Source: Anaerolineaceae bacterium UBA4781 (GTDB lineage Bacteria; Chloroflexota; Anaerolineae; Anaerolineales; Anaerolineaceae). From it: a stretch of 22,379 bases of DNA. The stretch is taken from positions 1 to 22,379 of the forward strand of contig DHHD01000020.1 in assembly GCA_002403105.1 (NCBI GenBank), in the 5' to 3' direction. The notes under the pieces are model-generated. The model saw only the letters and a program-made list of their open reading frames with translations. It was not told the DNA's origin and searched no databases. Position numbers and translations under genes: made by a program. This document shows, in pieces, positions 14,303 to 21,808 of this stretch. Each line of letters begins with the position of its first letter. Position 1 is the stretch's first letter.

Positions 14303-16531
14303 ATGGCTAAACGTACGTTAAAAAGACAACTAAATCTATTTCAAGTGATCATGCTTGGAACTGCTGGGACTTTAGGTTCTGGTATTTTTGTTTTAACGGG
14401 ATTGGCAGCAGAAGTAGCAGGTCCTGCCACCTTCGTGGCAATTCTGGTGGGTGGTTTTCTTAGTTTTTCCATCGCCTTGAATTATAGTGAATTAGCTACC
14501 ATCTATCCTGAAACTGGTGGTGCCATGACCTATGTACGAGAAGCATGGGGCAAGGGATTACTTTCCTTCCTCATTGGTTCCATGGATAGTATTTCAAGCA
14601 CCTTTTACTGTGCCCTTTCAGCCATTGGTTTTTCTTATTCCCTCAGCGTCTTTTTCCCAAACATCCCCATTATTCCTGTCGCCATCGCGGTTGTTATTAT
14701 TTTTGTCATACTCAACATTCTAGGAGTCTCAAATGTTGGGAATGTTCAAATTGTTATGGGTGCTTCCCTTTTATTTGCGTTTACGGTTTTTATTATCGCC
14801 GGATTTATCTCTCCTGCGGGTTTTCAACCTTCCATTCTATTACCAGGTGGTAAAGTATTCATTTCAGATGACCTTGGAATGAATATAAAAGTATTAATGC
14901 GAACTATTGCCTTGATCTATGCAGCTTACGTCGGTTTTGAGGTGATCGCTGACGACGCTGAAGAAGTTAAGAATCCCAGCAAGGTTATACCGATTGCAAT
15001 TCTGGTAAGTCTTGTGATCATCACTATAGTTTATTCATTAACTGTGGTTGTGACTCTGGGAACCGTACCCTGGCAATCTGTTGCGGGATCGAAAACCGCA
15101 CTCACCGATGCGATCAAAGTATTTTTACCTGGCTGGGGTGTAACCATCATCGGGATTGCAGGTATGGTAGGTGCATTAACGTCCATTAATTCCTCTATGT
15201 TAAGTGCGACCCGCGAAACATTTACATTAAGCCGGGATGGTGTCTGGCCAAGAATTTTATCCCGTTTAAATAGCTCCCGTGTTCCGTTTATGGCGATCCT
15301 TTTTGTTGGTATCGTGTCTATTTTGATAGCAGTAATCGGAATAGTTGATTTTCTTAGCTATATCACTTCTGCCGGGTACCTTTTTGTACTCTTCTTTTCT
15401 AATATGGCGATGATCCAATTGCATAAGAAATATCCCAATATACATCGTCCTTTTAAAGCCCCATTATTTCCGCTCACTCCCATATTGGCATCTCTGACAT
15501 GCATCATTGTCATAATTTTTTCGGATATTGATGCTTTAATATTTACGGCTGGTATCATCTTTTTATTTACAATCTATTATTATGGGCGCCAGAGTCTGCA
15601 ACTTTGGAATGATGCTCATAAACGCGATCTATCTCCTGGTCGCTGGCGTATTATTCTGCCCATAACTACACCCGCACATGCTGACGGATTATTGAAAGTT
15701 GGGACTTTATTGGCGGAATCTGAAAAAGATTTGAATATGTGCCTGCTGACAGTTCTTCCAACGACTGCACAAACCGATCAGCAGATCTCCGGTGATTATG
15801 TGGAGAAGATCAAAGTACAACGTCATGCAGTTTTGGAAAAATTCATCCATTATGCGGTAGATCGTAATGTACCTATGTATACGAAAATGGTTTCGGATTT
15901 ATCTTTTGAAGATGGCATAATCAATGAAATTAAGAATGATAGCAATGTCAAACTTTTATTATTGCGTTGGCCGGGCGAGAAAAAGGTAAATCTTCAATAC
16001 ACTGCTGCTGTGAAACGGCTAATGACTGATGCAGGAGTGAATATTGGGATTTTATATGATCGAGGAATAAATAAATTCCAGAATATCATGGTTCCTGTAG
16101 GCGGTGGTTTTCACAGTCGCTTGGCGATCCATCTCGCAAATGACATTGCTATGCAAGAAGGAGCAAATGTTGATTATTTCCGCATCATTCCAAAAGAAAT
16201 TGAAAATAATGAAGAAACCAATCAAGATGAGATTTCGCTTTTGCAGGAAATAGTTATGACAGAATTGGGTGAAAATCCAGTCAATGCTTCACTTCGCCTT
16301 ATTCCGGCAGACTCAATCTATGAAGCAGTGATCCAAGAAAGTGAAACAAATGAATATGACCTAACCATTATTGGTTCAGCAGATATTCAAAATGCTTCTG
16401 AATCACTCTTTGGGCAGGTAAGTGAAACTGTTGCGGAAAAATCGAGGAATTCTGTTTTAGTCGTCCATCGTCATGACAACCCAACCGCTTCATGGATGCG
16501 ACACCAATTGAAGCATTATCAGAAAAGTTAG
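14303..16531 (+). CDS. APC-superfamily amino-acid permease fused to universal-stress-protein domains
   Basis: A 742-residue fusion. Residues about 10-430 form an amino acid-polyamine-organocation transporter of around 12 helices. The helix-1 substrate motif is GTAGTLGSGIFVLTGLAAEVAGPA, and YAAYVGFEVIADDAEEVKNPSKVIP (helix 6 and the following loop) is characteristic. From about 445 the protein is cytosolic and holds two USP-like domains: PITTPAHADGLLKVGTLLAE at about 450-470, and FQNIMVPVGGGFHSRLAIHLA at about 593-613, ending with IIGSADIQNAS...SVLVVHRH near 680-730. The second has a GS..SVLVV ending of the nucleotide-binding kind. Such fusions may sense ATP or stress and gate transport. The substrate is unknown. 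AAGGAG 7 nt before the ATG fixes the start, and a 15-bp terminator follows. Confidence 0.9.
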   Translation: MAKRTLKRQLNLFQVIMLGTAGTLGSGIFVLTGLAAEVAGPATFVAILVGGFLSFSIALNYSELATIYPETGGAMTYVREAWGKGLLSFLIGSMDSISSTFYCALSAIGFSYSLSVFFPNIPIIPVAIAVVIIFVILNILGVSNVGNVQIVMGASLLFAFTVFIIAGFISPAGFQPSILLPGGKVFISDDLGMNIKVLMRTIALIYAAYVGFEVIADDAEEVKNPSKVIPIAILVSLVIITIVYSLTVVVTLGTVPWQSVAGSKTALTDAIKVFLPGWGVTIIGIAGMVGALTSINSSMLSATRETFTLSRDGVWPRILSRLNSSRVPFMAILFVGIVSILIAVIGIVDFLSYITSAGYLFVLFFSNMAMIQLHKKYPNIHRPFKAPLFPLTPILASLTCIIVIIFSDIDALIFTAGIIFLFTIYYYGRQSLQLWNDAHKRDLSPGRWRIILPITTPAHADGLLKVGTLLAESEKDLNMCLLTVLPTTAQTDQQISGDYVEKIKVQRHAVLEKFIHYAVDRNVPMYTKMVSDLSFEDGIINEIKNDSNVKLLLLRWPGEKKVNLQYTAAVKRLMTDAGVNIGILYDRGINKFQNIMVPVGGGFHSRLAIHLANDIAMQEGANVDYFRIIPKEIENNEETNQDEISLLQEIVMTELGENPVNASLRLIPADSIYEAVIQESETNEYDLTIIGSADIQNASESLFGQVSETVAEKSRNSVLVVHRHDNPTASWMRHQLKHYQKS

Positions 16532-16554
16532 CGTCTATTTGATATAAATTTGAT

Positions 16555-16591
16555 AAACAGGAATGACTTGAAAAAAAGTCATTCCTGTTTT
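16555..16591 (+). terminator. Strong rho-independent terminator of the permease gene
   Basis: A 15-bp perfect stem (AAACAGGAATGACTT, 16555-16569, and its complement at 16576-16590) with a 6-nt loop; the 3' arm ends in TTTT. It lies 24 nt past the permease stop codon and separates it from the peptidase gene. Confidence 0.92.
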
Positions 16592-16656
16592 ACATATCAT
16601 ATTGGCAATGGATTTATAATGCTTCTATCTTTTGATTACTGTGTTCTGAATTGTAA

Positions 16657-16671
16657 AGGAGGTAATGATTG
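16657..16671 (+). promoter_or_regulatory. Ribosome binding site that selects the TTG start of the S58 peptidase
   Basis: AGGAGG (16657-16662) stands 6 nt before TTG (16669), which opens the long frame. A nearer ATG at 16665 is in another frame and stops after about 12 codons. A TATAAT at 16615-16620 may be the -10 of this gene, but its -35 is unclear. Confidence 0.75.
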
Positions 16672-17673
16672 AAGAAGAACGAGATTTCCATTACAGATAT
16701 TGATGGTATTTTGATCGGGCAGATTAGCGATTATGATGCCTTAACAGGCTGTACCGTTATTTTATGCAAAGATGGGGTGGTTTGTGGAGTTGATCAACGT
16801 GGTGGTGCCCCGGGAACACGCGAAACAGATTTATTGCGACCCATGCACCTAGTAGAAAAAGTACATGCTGTTCTATTAGCTGGAGGTTCCGCATTTGGGT
16901 TGGATGCCGCAACAGGTGTAATGCGTTATCTCGAAGAGCAAAAATGTGGTGTGGATACTGGATTTGCAAAAGTGCCGATTGTACCAACTGCAATTCTATA
17001 CGACCTGGGGATCGGTTCATCTACAAAGAGGCCAGATGCCGAAATGGGTTATCAGGCTTGCTGCAATGCTTCTTCAGAAATTCCAAAAATGGGGAACTTT
17101 GGAGCTGGAACCGGTGCAACCGTTGGAAAAATTTTAGGCATGCATCAAGCCATGAAATCAGGGATCGGGTCTGCAGCCATAGAAATAAGCTCTGGGGTCT
17201 TTATTAGTGCGATCATTGCAGTAAATGCATTTGGTGATATTCATGATCCTAATACAAAAACTATCCTGGCGGGGACTCGTTCATTCCAAAAAGGTCCGAT
17301 CAAGATCGGTGAATCCGGTTTTTTTGCTGATACCCAGCAAGTAATGCGCTCCATGGTTGGAAAAACCATTCTTCAGATCGCTGCCAGACAAAATACAGTG
17401 ATTGGTGCAGTTGTTACCAATGCTGACCTTACCAAAGATGAAGTAAACAAAGTAGCACAAATGGGTCAAGATGGGTTGGCGCGCGTCATTCGCCCGGCAC
17501 ATACCATGTTGGATGGAGATACTTTATTTGCTCTTTCTACAGGGAAAAAGAAATGTGATGTAAATACGGTTGGAGCTTTTGCCGCTGAGATGGTCGCAGA
17601 AGCGATCTTGAATGCCGTAAAAAACGCGGAACCGATTGAAGGATTCCCCGCTTGTCGGTCTACAATTAAATAA
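16669..17673 (+). CDS. P1/S58-family peptidase (DmpA-type, self-cleaving aminopeptidase)
   Basis: A 334-residue Ntn-hydrolase-like protein of the DmpA/BapA family, which releases N-terminal residues from peptides, amides or beta-peptides after cleaving itself into two chains. Motifs are clear: DQRGGAPGTRETDLL (about 42-56), the LLAGGSAFGLDAATGVMRYLEE block (about 69-90), GNFGAGTGATVGK (about 142-154), and NTVIGAVVTNADLTK (about 242-256). Asn242-Thr243 aligns with the Gly249-Ser250 cleavage site of DmpA, so Thr243 would be the new N-terminal nucleophile. There is no signal peptide, and length is normal for bacterial homologues. It starts at TTG, chosen because AGGAGG is ideally placed. It sits alone between two terminators. 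Confidence 0.88.
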   Translation: MKKNEISITDIDGILIGQISDYDALTGCTVILCKDGVVCGVDQRGGAPGTRETDLLRPMHLVEKVHAVLLAGGSAFGLDAATGVMRYLEEQKCGVDTGFAKVPIVPTAILYDLGIGSSTKRPDAEMGYQACCNASSEIPKMGNFGAGTGATVGKILGMHQAMKSGIGSAAIEISSGVFISAIIAVNAFGDIHDPNTKTILAGTRSFQKGPIKIGESGFFADTQQVMRSMVGKTILQIAARQNTVIGAVVTNADLTKDEVNKVAQMGQDGLARVIRPAHTMLDGDTLFALSTGKKKCDVNTVGAFAAEMVAEAILNAVKNAEPIEGFPACRSTIK

Positions 17674-17674
17674 C

Positions 17675-17727
17675 AATATTAGTATTAATGAAAAGAGGTG
17701 GAAATTGCATATCCATGTACTAATATT
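17675..17727. terminator. Long-loop inverted repeat between convergent genes, possible terminator
   Basis: Perfect 10-bp arms AATATTAGTA (17675-17684) and TACTAATATT (17718-17727) enclose 33 nt, within which TGGA/TCCA can form a short inner stem. It sits between the stop of the S58 peptidase and the stop of the monooxygenase gene. T-rich sequence follows rightward (CTTTAATTTAGTTTTTT). AT-rich arms and the large loop make termination uncertain. Confidence 0.4.
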
Positions 17728-17729
17728 CT

Positions 17730-18047
17730 TTAATTTAGTTTTTTCCAATTTTCCATAGGCGGATAGAACTCATGATATTTCACACTGTAACGTGGCTCGG
17801 CCATCGTATCAGCAACTGCATCTTTCCACTTCATATAATGAGCCGTTTCTTTATGCGCAACAGCAGCATTCTCGTCCTTATAAACTTCTAGCAGCACAAA
17901 TTTTGTGGGATCACTTTGCTCTTGAATTACGTCAAAGGAATAAATGCCCTCTTCTTTCAAACTATTGGATGCGTTTTCGATCGTCGCATGAGTAAATGCT
18001 GTGATATGCTCTTCATTCACATGAACGTGTACAATTACAATCAACAT
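17730..18047 (-). CDS. Antibiotic biosynthesis monooxygenase (ABM) domain protein, YgiN-like
   Basis: A 105-residue single-domain dimeric alpha/beta-barrel protein. It opens with MLIVIVHVHVNEEHITAFTHATIENASNSLKEEG and contains the family core YSFDVIQEQSDPTKFVLLEVYKDENAAVAHKETAHYMKW, where the xHKxTxHYxxW stretch is the usual signature. Relatives include quinol monooxygenase YgiN and LsrG, which works on an autoinducer-2 derivative. The substrate here is unknown. The GGAGG ribosome site 7 nt before the ATG is excellent. A perfect TATAAT (18087-18092, minus) lies upstream in the short divergent gap to the pseudouridine synthase gene. Confidence 0.85.
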   Translation of the reverse strand: MLIVIVHVHVNEEHITAFTHATIENASNSLKEEGIYSFDVIQEQSDPTKFVLLEVYKDENAAVAHKETAHYMKWKDAVADTMAEPRYSVKYHEFYPPMENWKKLN

Positions 18048-18086
18048 GTATTTACCTCCATGAACTCATTGTCACTGGTTTTAGCC

Positions 18087-18108
18087 ATTATAAAACAGAG
18101 TTGCTCTG
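18087..18108. promoter_or_regulatory. Divergent promoter elements with dyad CAGAG-TTG-CTCTG
   Basis: TATAAT on the minus strand (18087-18092) for the ABM gene overlaps TATAAA on the plus strand (18089-18094) for the pseudouridine synthase gene. Next to them a perfect 5-3-5 dyad (18096-18108) ends one base before the plus-strand ATG, where a ribosome site would normally be. It could be an operator or a leader hairpin. The -35 matches are weak on both strands. Confidence 0.4.
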
Positions 18109-18109
18109 A

Positions 18110-18793
18110 ATGAATAAACACGGTACTTTTGATCTGATCTATTCAGATCCTGAAATTCTTGTTGTGAATAAACCCTCCGGTTTACGAACTATTCCGGATG
18201 GATATGATCCAGCTCTCCCTTGTTTGAAAGAATTACTTTCTACTGAGTATGGAAAAGTATGGGTTGTACATCGTTTGGATAAAGATACCAGTGGAGTTAT
18301 TCTTTTCGCTCGTACTACAAGCGCACATCGCAATCTCAATGGTCAGTTCGAAAACCACTCTATCAGAAAGATTTATTTTGCTTTAGTACATGGATTTCCA
18401 TGCTGGAATCAAAAATCAGTAAATTTTCCACTTCGTAAAGATGGGGACCGTAATCATAGAACTGTCCGCGATCTCAAAAGTGGGAAACCTGCTCAAACCG
18501 AGATATATGTTCTTAAAAGATTCATGAATTATGCACTTCTTGCATTGGAAATTAAAACGGGTGTTACCCATCAGATCAGAGCACATCTCGCTTGTTTGGG
18601 TTTTCCCATTATAGGAGACACCTTATATTCTTTTTATTCCAATTGGGATCCCTCTCCAATACAGCCTTCCGGCTCTGCGCCACTCTTATTGCATGCTTTT
18701 TCCATCGATTTTGACTATCCAACAACTACTGAGCGCACTCATATAGAAGCATTACTCCCATCATATTTTCAACAGGCTCTGAAAACCCTATAA
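18110..18793 (+). CDS. RluA-family RNA pseudouridine synthase
   Basis: A 227-residue enzyme that isomerises uridine to pseudouridine in rRNA or tRNA. The catalytic motif HRLDKDTSG carries Asp57. Other family marks are EILVVNKPSGL (about 15-25), the RKIYFALVHG strand (about 85-94), TGVTHQIRAHLACLGFPIIGDTLY (about 149-172) and the terminal LLLHAFSIDF. There is no N-terminal S4 domain, as in short RluA/TruC-type members, so the target base cannot be told. No Shine-Dalgarno is visible, and the dyad CAGAG-TTG-CTCTG sits directly before the ATG. There is no other in-frame ATG nearby, so this start is kept. No terminator lies between it and the sigma-factor promoter 13 nt downstream. Confidence 0.9.
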   Translation: MNKHGTFDLIYSDPEILVVNKPSGLRTIPDGYDPALPCLKELLSTEYGKVWVVHRLDKDTSGVILFARTTSAHRNLNGQFENHSIRKIYFALVHGFPCWNQKSVNFPLRKDGDRNHRTVRDLKSGKPAQTEIYVLKRFMNYALLALEIKTGVTHQIRAHLACLGFPIIGDTLYSFYSNWDPSPIQPSGSAPLLLHAFSIDFDYPTTTERTHIEALLPSYFQQALKTL

Positions 18794-18806
18794 TAAAAAT
18801 TGGCTG

Positions 18807-18835
18807 TTGACTTTTGTAAGTCATGTGTGTATAGT
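18807..18835 (+). promoter_or_regulatory. Sigma-factor gene promoter P1, TTGACT-17-TATAGT
   Basis: TTGACT (18807-18812) and TATAGT (18830-18835), each five of six consensus bases, have a 17-nt spacer. The predicted start near 18842 gives a leader of about 147 nt. A 6-bp inverted repeat, TGACTT-TTGT-AAGTCA (18808-18823), covers the -35 and half the spacer and could bind a regulator. Confidence 0.78.
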
Positions 18836-18841
18836 AGAACA

Positions 18842-18945
18842 TTGCGCAGCACGCAAATTTGTAAGATTTTTCTATAAAACGAAAGTATTATTGATTTTTG
18901 TTTTGAAAACAGGTATGCTCAATAAGAGTATTTGTTTTTGCGTGC
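18842..18945 (+). promoter_or_regulatory. Structured leader of the sigma-factor mRNA with two competing stems
   Basis: GCACGCAAA (18849-18857) is perfectly complementary to TTTGCGTGC (18937-18945), 79 nt further on. Part of the same segment can instead pair locally: TTGCG (18842-18846) with CGCAA (18852-18856) across a 5-nt loop. The two pairings exclude each other. The distal arm ends 43 nt before the chosen ATG. I do not recognise a known riboswitch. Confidence 0.4.
18891..18919 (+). promoter_or_regulatory. Possible second sigma-gene promoter P2, TTGATT-17-TATGCT
   Basis: TTGATT (18891-18896) and TATGCT (18914-18919), each four of six consensus bases, are spaced by 17 nt inside the P1 leader. 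A transcript from here would begin near 18926 and would lack the 5' arm of the long-range stem. Confidence 0.45.
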
Positions 18946-18988
18946 CATAATTTTGTTTATTTTTATGAAAAAAGGTAGTGTTAAATTT

Positions 18989-20221
18989 ATGGCAAATAGC
19001 AAAATGAACGATATCGAAGAAGAAGATGATGTCATTGGTTACTCGGCAATCGCAAGACTTATCGAACTTGGTCGACAAAAATCGTATGTAACCTATGATG
19101 ATATTTTGCATTTCTTCCCCGAAGCAGAACAGGATATAGGTCAATTAGAAGAAGCGTTCGCCACATTAATGAGCGCCGGCATTCCCTATTTGGAAGATGA
19201 GGAGAGTCTTCCAGAACCCCCTGATGATGAGATCGCTAAAGATGAAGAGCACGAAAACCTCGATGAGGAAGATGCTGATCTAGATGCCACAATAGATGAT
19301 CTTCGGCATATTGATACAGATGATACGATTGGGCTGTATCTGAAAGAAGTAAGCCGAGTTCCCTTATTAACTGCTGACGAAGAAGTCGATCTCGCGCAGC
19401 GTATCGAACGTGGCAGAATGGGACGTGAAGAACTTGCCAAAGGAAATGTCACAAACGACCGCCGATCAGAATTACGAAATTTGATTGAAGACGGCTGGGC
19501 CGCTCGCGAACATTTGGTAACAGCAAATTCGCGTTTGGTGATCAGTGTGGCTAAAAAATATATGGGGCGGGGTGTGCCTTTCCTTGATCTTATTCAAGAA
19601 GGAAATATCGGGCTCATCAGAGCCACCAAGAAATTTGATTATCGCCGTGGACATAAATTCAGTACCTACGCCACCTGGTGGATTCGACAAGCTGTCACCC
19701 GCGCAATAGCCGACCAAGGTCGTACTATTCGCGTTCCAGTCCATATGGGCGATCAGATCAATAAATTGCTTCGTATCCAGCACCAGCTGACACAAAAATT
19801 AGGACGCGATCCCAGCATCGACGAACTGGCGGATGCTTTGGATGTAACTCCGAAAAAAGTTGAGAATATGATCAAAGTTTCCCGGCGCCCACTTTCATTG
19901 GAAACTCCAACCGATAACGAAGATGATTCTGTATTGGGCGATTTCATCGAAGATGATGAGATTCCTGCACCGGATGAAACCGCAACATACAATTTATTAA
20001 AAGAGCATCTTAGTGTAATATTAAATTCACTCCCACCGCGCGAAGTGCGGATCTTGCAGCTTCGCTACGGCTTACTGGATGGTCAGGCATATACGTTAGA
20101 GGAAGTTGGTCGAAAAATGGGCGTCACACGGGAACGTGTGAGACAGATCGAAGCTCAAGCGCTCAGCAGACTCCGCCACCCCACCATTCGTCGTAAATTA
20201 CGCGATTATCTGGGAGAATAG
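18989..20221 (+). CDS. rpoD: Primary RNA polymerase sigma factor (sigma-70/RpoD, SigA)
   Basis: A sigma-70 factor of 410 residues from the chosen start. Region 1.1 (about 18-70: SAIARLIELGRQKSYVTYDDILHFFPEAEQ) is followed by a very acidic segment (about 70-110). Then come region 1.2 (DTIGLYLKEVSRVPLLTADEEVDLAQRIERG), region 2 (ANSRLVISVAKKYMGRGVPFLDLIQEGNIGLIRA; KFSTYATWWIRQAVTRAI, which reads the -10), region 3 and region 4 (TLEEVGRKMGVTRERVRQIEAQALSRLRHP, which reads the -35). Region 1.1 plus all others marks it as the housekeeping factor. An ATG at 18965 and a TTG at 18932 are also in frame. I prefer 18989 because AAAAAAGG lies about 13 nt upstream and the residues before it do not look conserved. 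It heads an operon with the TPR gene and ndk. Confidence 0.95.
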   Translation: MANSKMNDIEEEDDVIGYSAIARLIELGRQKSYVTYDDILHFFPEAEQDIGQLEEAFATLMSAGIPYLEDEESLPEPPDDEIAKDEEHENLDEEDADLDATIDDLRHIDTDDTIGLYLKEVSRVPLLTADEEVDLAQRIERGRMGREELAKGNVTNDRRSELRNLIEDGWAAREHLVTANSRLVISVAKKYMGRGVPFLDLIQEGNIGLIRATKKFDYRRGHKFSTYATWWIRQAVTRAIADQGRTIRVPVHMGDQINKLLRIQHQLTQKLGRDPSIDELADALDVTPKKVENMIKVSRRPLSLETPTDNEDDSVLGDFIEDDEIPAPDETATYNLLKEHLSVILNSLPPREVRILQLRYGLLDGQAYTLEEVGRKMGVTRERVRQIEAQALSRLRHPTIRRKLRDYLGE

Positions 20222-20239
20222 AATTTGGATTAGGTGATT

Positions 20240-21796
20240 ATGTCAAGGATTCCTTTACGAAAATACATTCAAGAAATTGAAGTTTTGATCGAGAACGGAA
20301 ACCTTGATGAAGCCCATAAACACTGTCTCTACATCCTTAAAACATTTCCAAAAAACATCGCCGTTTACCGCTTATTAGGGAAAATCCTCATGGAGAAAGG
20401 AAGCTATGAGGATTCTGTTTATATTTTTAATAAAGTTCTTGAAGTGATTCCGGATGATTTTATTGCACATATTGGCTTAAGTTTTATTTCTGAAGTGCAT
20501 GAGCAGCTTGATGAGGCAGTGCAGCACATGGAACATGCTTTTGAACTGCAACCAACTAGTGCCGTTCTCAAAGAAGAATTAAAACGTCTCCATTTAAAAA
20601 AGGATGGTATTGAGCCCCAAACGATTCGTTTAACACGCGGCGCTCTTATCAATATGTATTTACGCAGTGCTTTATTTCCACAAGCAATTGCAGAATTGCG
20701 TATTGGTTTGCAGACCAATCCAAACCGTATTGATTTCAAAGAACATCTGGCAGAAGCACTTTTCAAACAAGGTGAGAAGATCGAAGCTGTTCAAACCTGT
20801 GTTGAAATTCTCGGAAAAGTCCCTTTCAATTTTACAGCGAATCGTATTGCCTATGAGACGATCCCCAATACTTCAGATGCATTAGATACACAGGCTTTTC
20901 ATCAACATTTGATCGATGTAGATCCTTATTTCATGTATGTTGGCGATCGTATCAGCAATGTGGAAGATGTACCGGATGTGGCAGTAAGCTTCGATCGGTA
21001 TGATGGGAAGAAACCAACCATTGATCTGGATGCTAGCAACATTCAAGAACAAATAGAGAGTCAGTGGAATAAAACCAGTATTTGGAAAGAAGATGCTGAT
21101 CGGGATTCAGAATTTGATTGGGATAGTATCATTGATAACCGACTTGCTGAAAAAAAGGAAAAAACTCAAAAGATTCCATCGGAATCAGATACTAAAACAA
21201 GCGACGATCATCTTGAAAATATATCTGATTCGGAAATATCTCAAGAAAAAGAAGCTGAAGTACTCGATGATATTCCCGGCTGGATCTTTGATGAACCGAA
21301 TGCGCAAAAAGAGGATATTCCCCTTGATTTGCCATTACCCGAATCTTCCGACGAAATTTCTCCCGACCTGGAAATTGATTCAATGGAAAGTGGAATGGTC
21401 GATCAGGATGTTCCTACTATTTCGGAACCTGAATCTGAAGTCATTTCTAAGCATTGGGTAAAGATCGAAAATGAGCAAGCAACCAAACCACAATCCAGTC
21501 TTGAAGATACACAGAAGGTCAAAGTACAGGTCCAAGAAAGCGATGATGATATTTACCAATCTGCGCTGAACGCCATTGATAATAATGACCTGCATGTCGC
21601 CGTTCAGAAATTTGACGTCCTGCTTGAAAATACCTCGCATGTTGAAGATATCATTCAAACTATAGAAAATTCAGCATCCATTTTATCGAAAGAACCGGAT
21701 GCCTGGTATGTGCTTGGAAAAGCATACTTAAAAACGAATCAAAAAGAAAAAGCTTTGGACGCATTTAGAAAAGCGGAAGAAACATCCTTCTCATAA
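20240..21796 (+). CDS. TPR-repeat protein with long acidic linker, unknown function
   Basis: A protein of 518 residues. N-terminal TPR-like helical repeats occupy about 1-190 (for example GNLDEAHKHCLYILKTFPKN, GSYEDSVYIFNKVLEVIPDD, EQLDEAVQHMEHAFELQPTS). A low-complexity region rich in Asp, Glu and Ser covers about 235-425. More TPR-like helices end the protein (about 440-518, ending DAWYVLGKAYLKTNQKEKALDAFRKAEE). No signal peptide or membrane segment is visible. TPR domains usually mediate protein-protein contact, so an adaptor role is plausible but no partner can be named. AGG lies 5 nt before the ATG at 20240; an in-frame GTG at 20234 is the alternative start. It follows the sigma gene by 18 nt and precedes ndk by 12 nt, so all three are probably one transcript. 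Confidence 0.82.
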   Translation: MSRIPLRKYIQEIEVLIENGNLDEAHKHCLYILKTFPKNIAVYRLLGKILMEKGSYEDSVYIFNKVLEVIPDDFIAHIGLSFISEVHEQLDEAVQHMEHAFELQPTSAVLKEELKRLHLKKDGIEPQTIRLTRGALINMYLRSALFPQAIAELRIGLQTNPNRIDFKEHLAEALFKQGEKIEAVQTCVEILGKVPFNFTANRIAYETIPNTSDALDTQAFHQHLIDVDPYFMYVGDRISNVEDVPDVAVSFDRYDGKKPTIDLDASNIQEQIESQWNKTSIWKEDADRDSEFDWDSIIDNRLAEKKEKTQKIPSESDTKTSDDHLENISDSEISQEKEAEVLDDIPGWIFDEPNAQKEDIPLDLPLPESSDEISPDLEIDSMESGMVDQDVPTISEPESEVISKHWVKIENEQATKPQSSLEDTQKVKVQVQESDDDIYQSALNAIDNNDLHVAVQKFDVLLENTSHVEDIIQTIENSASILSKEPDAWYVLGKAYLKTNQKEKALDAFRKAEETSFS

Positions 21797-21808
21797 GAAA
21801 GAAAAAGC

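Noticed and set aside
18087..18115. Standard -35/-10 promoters for the divergent ABM and RluA genes
   Set aside because: The -10 hexamers are good, but -35 positions at 16-18 nt give poor matches, so only a low-confidence element is reported.
18932..18988. TTG at 18932 as the sigma-factor start, adding 19 residues
   Set aside because: No ribosome site, and the added residues (MFLRAIILFIF...) are hydrophobic and unlike any sigma region 1.1; a start at 18989 (or 18965) fits better.
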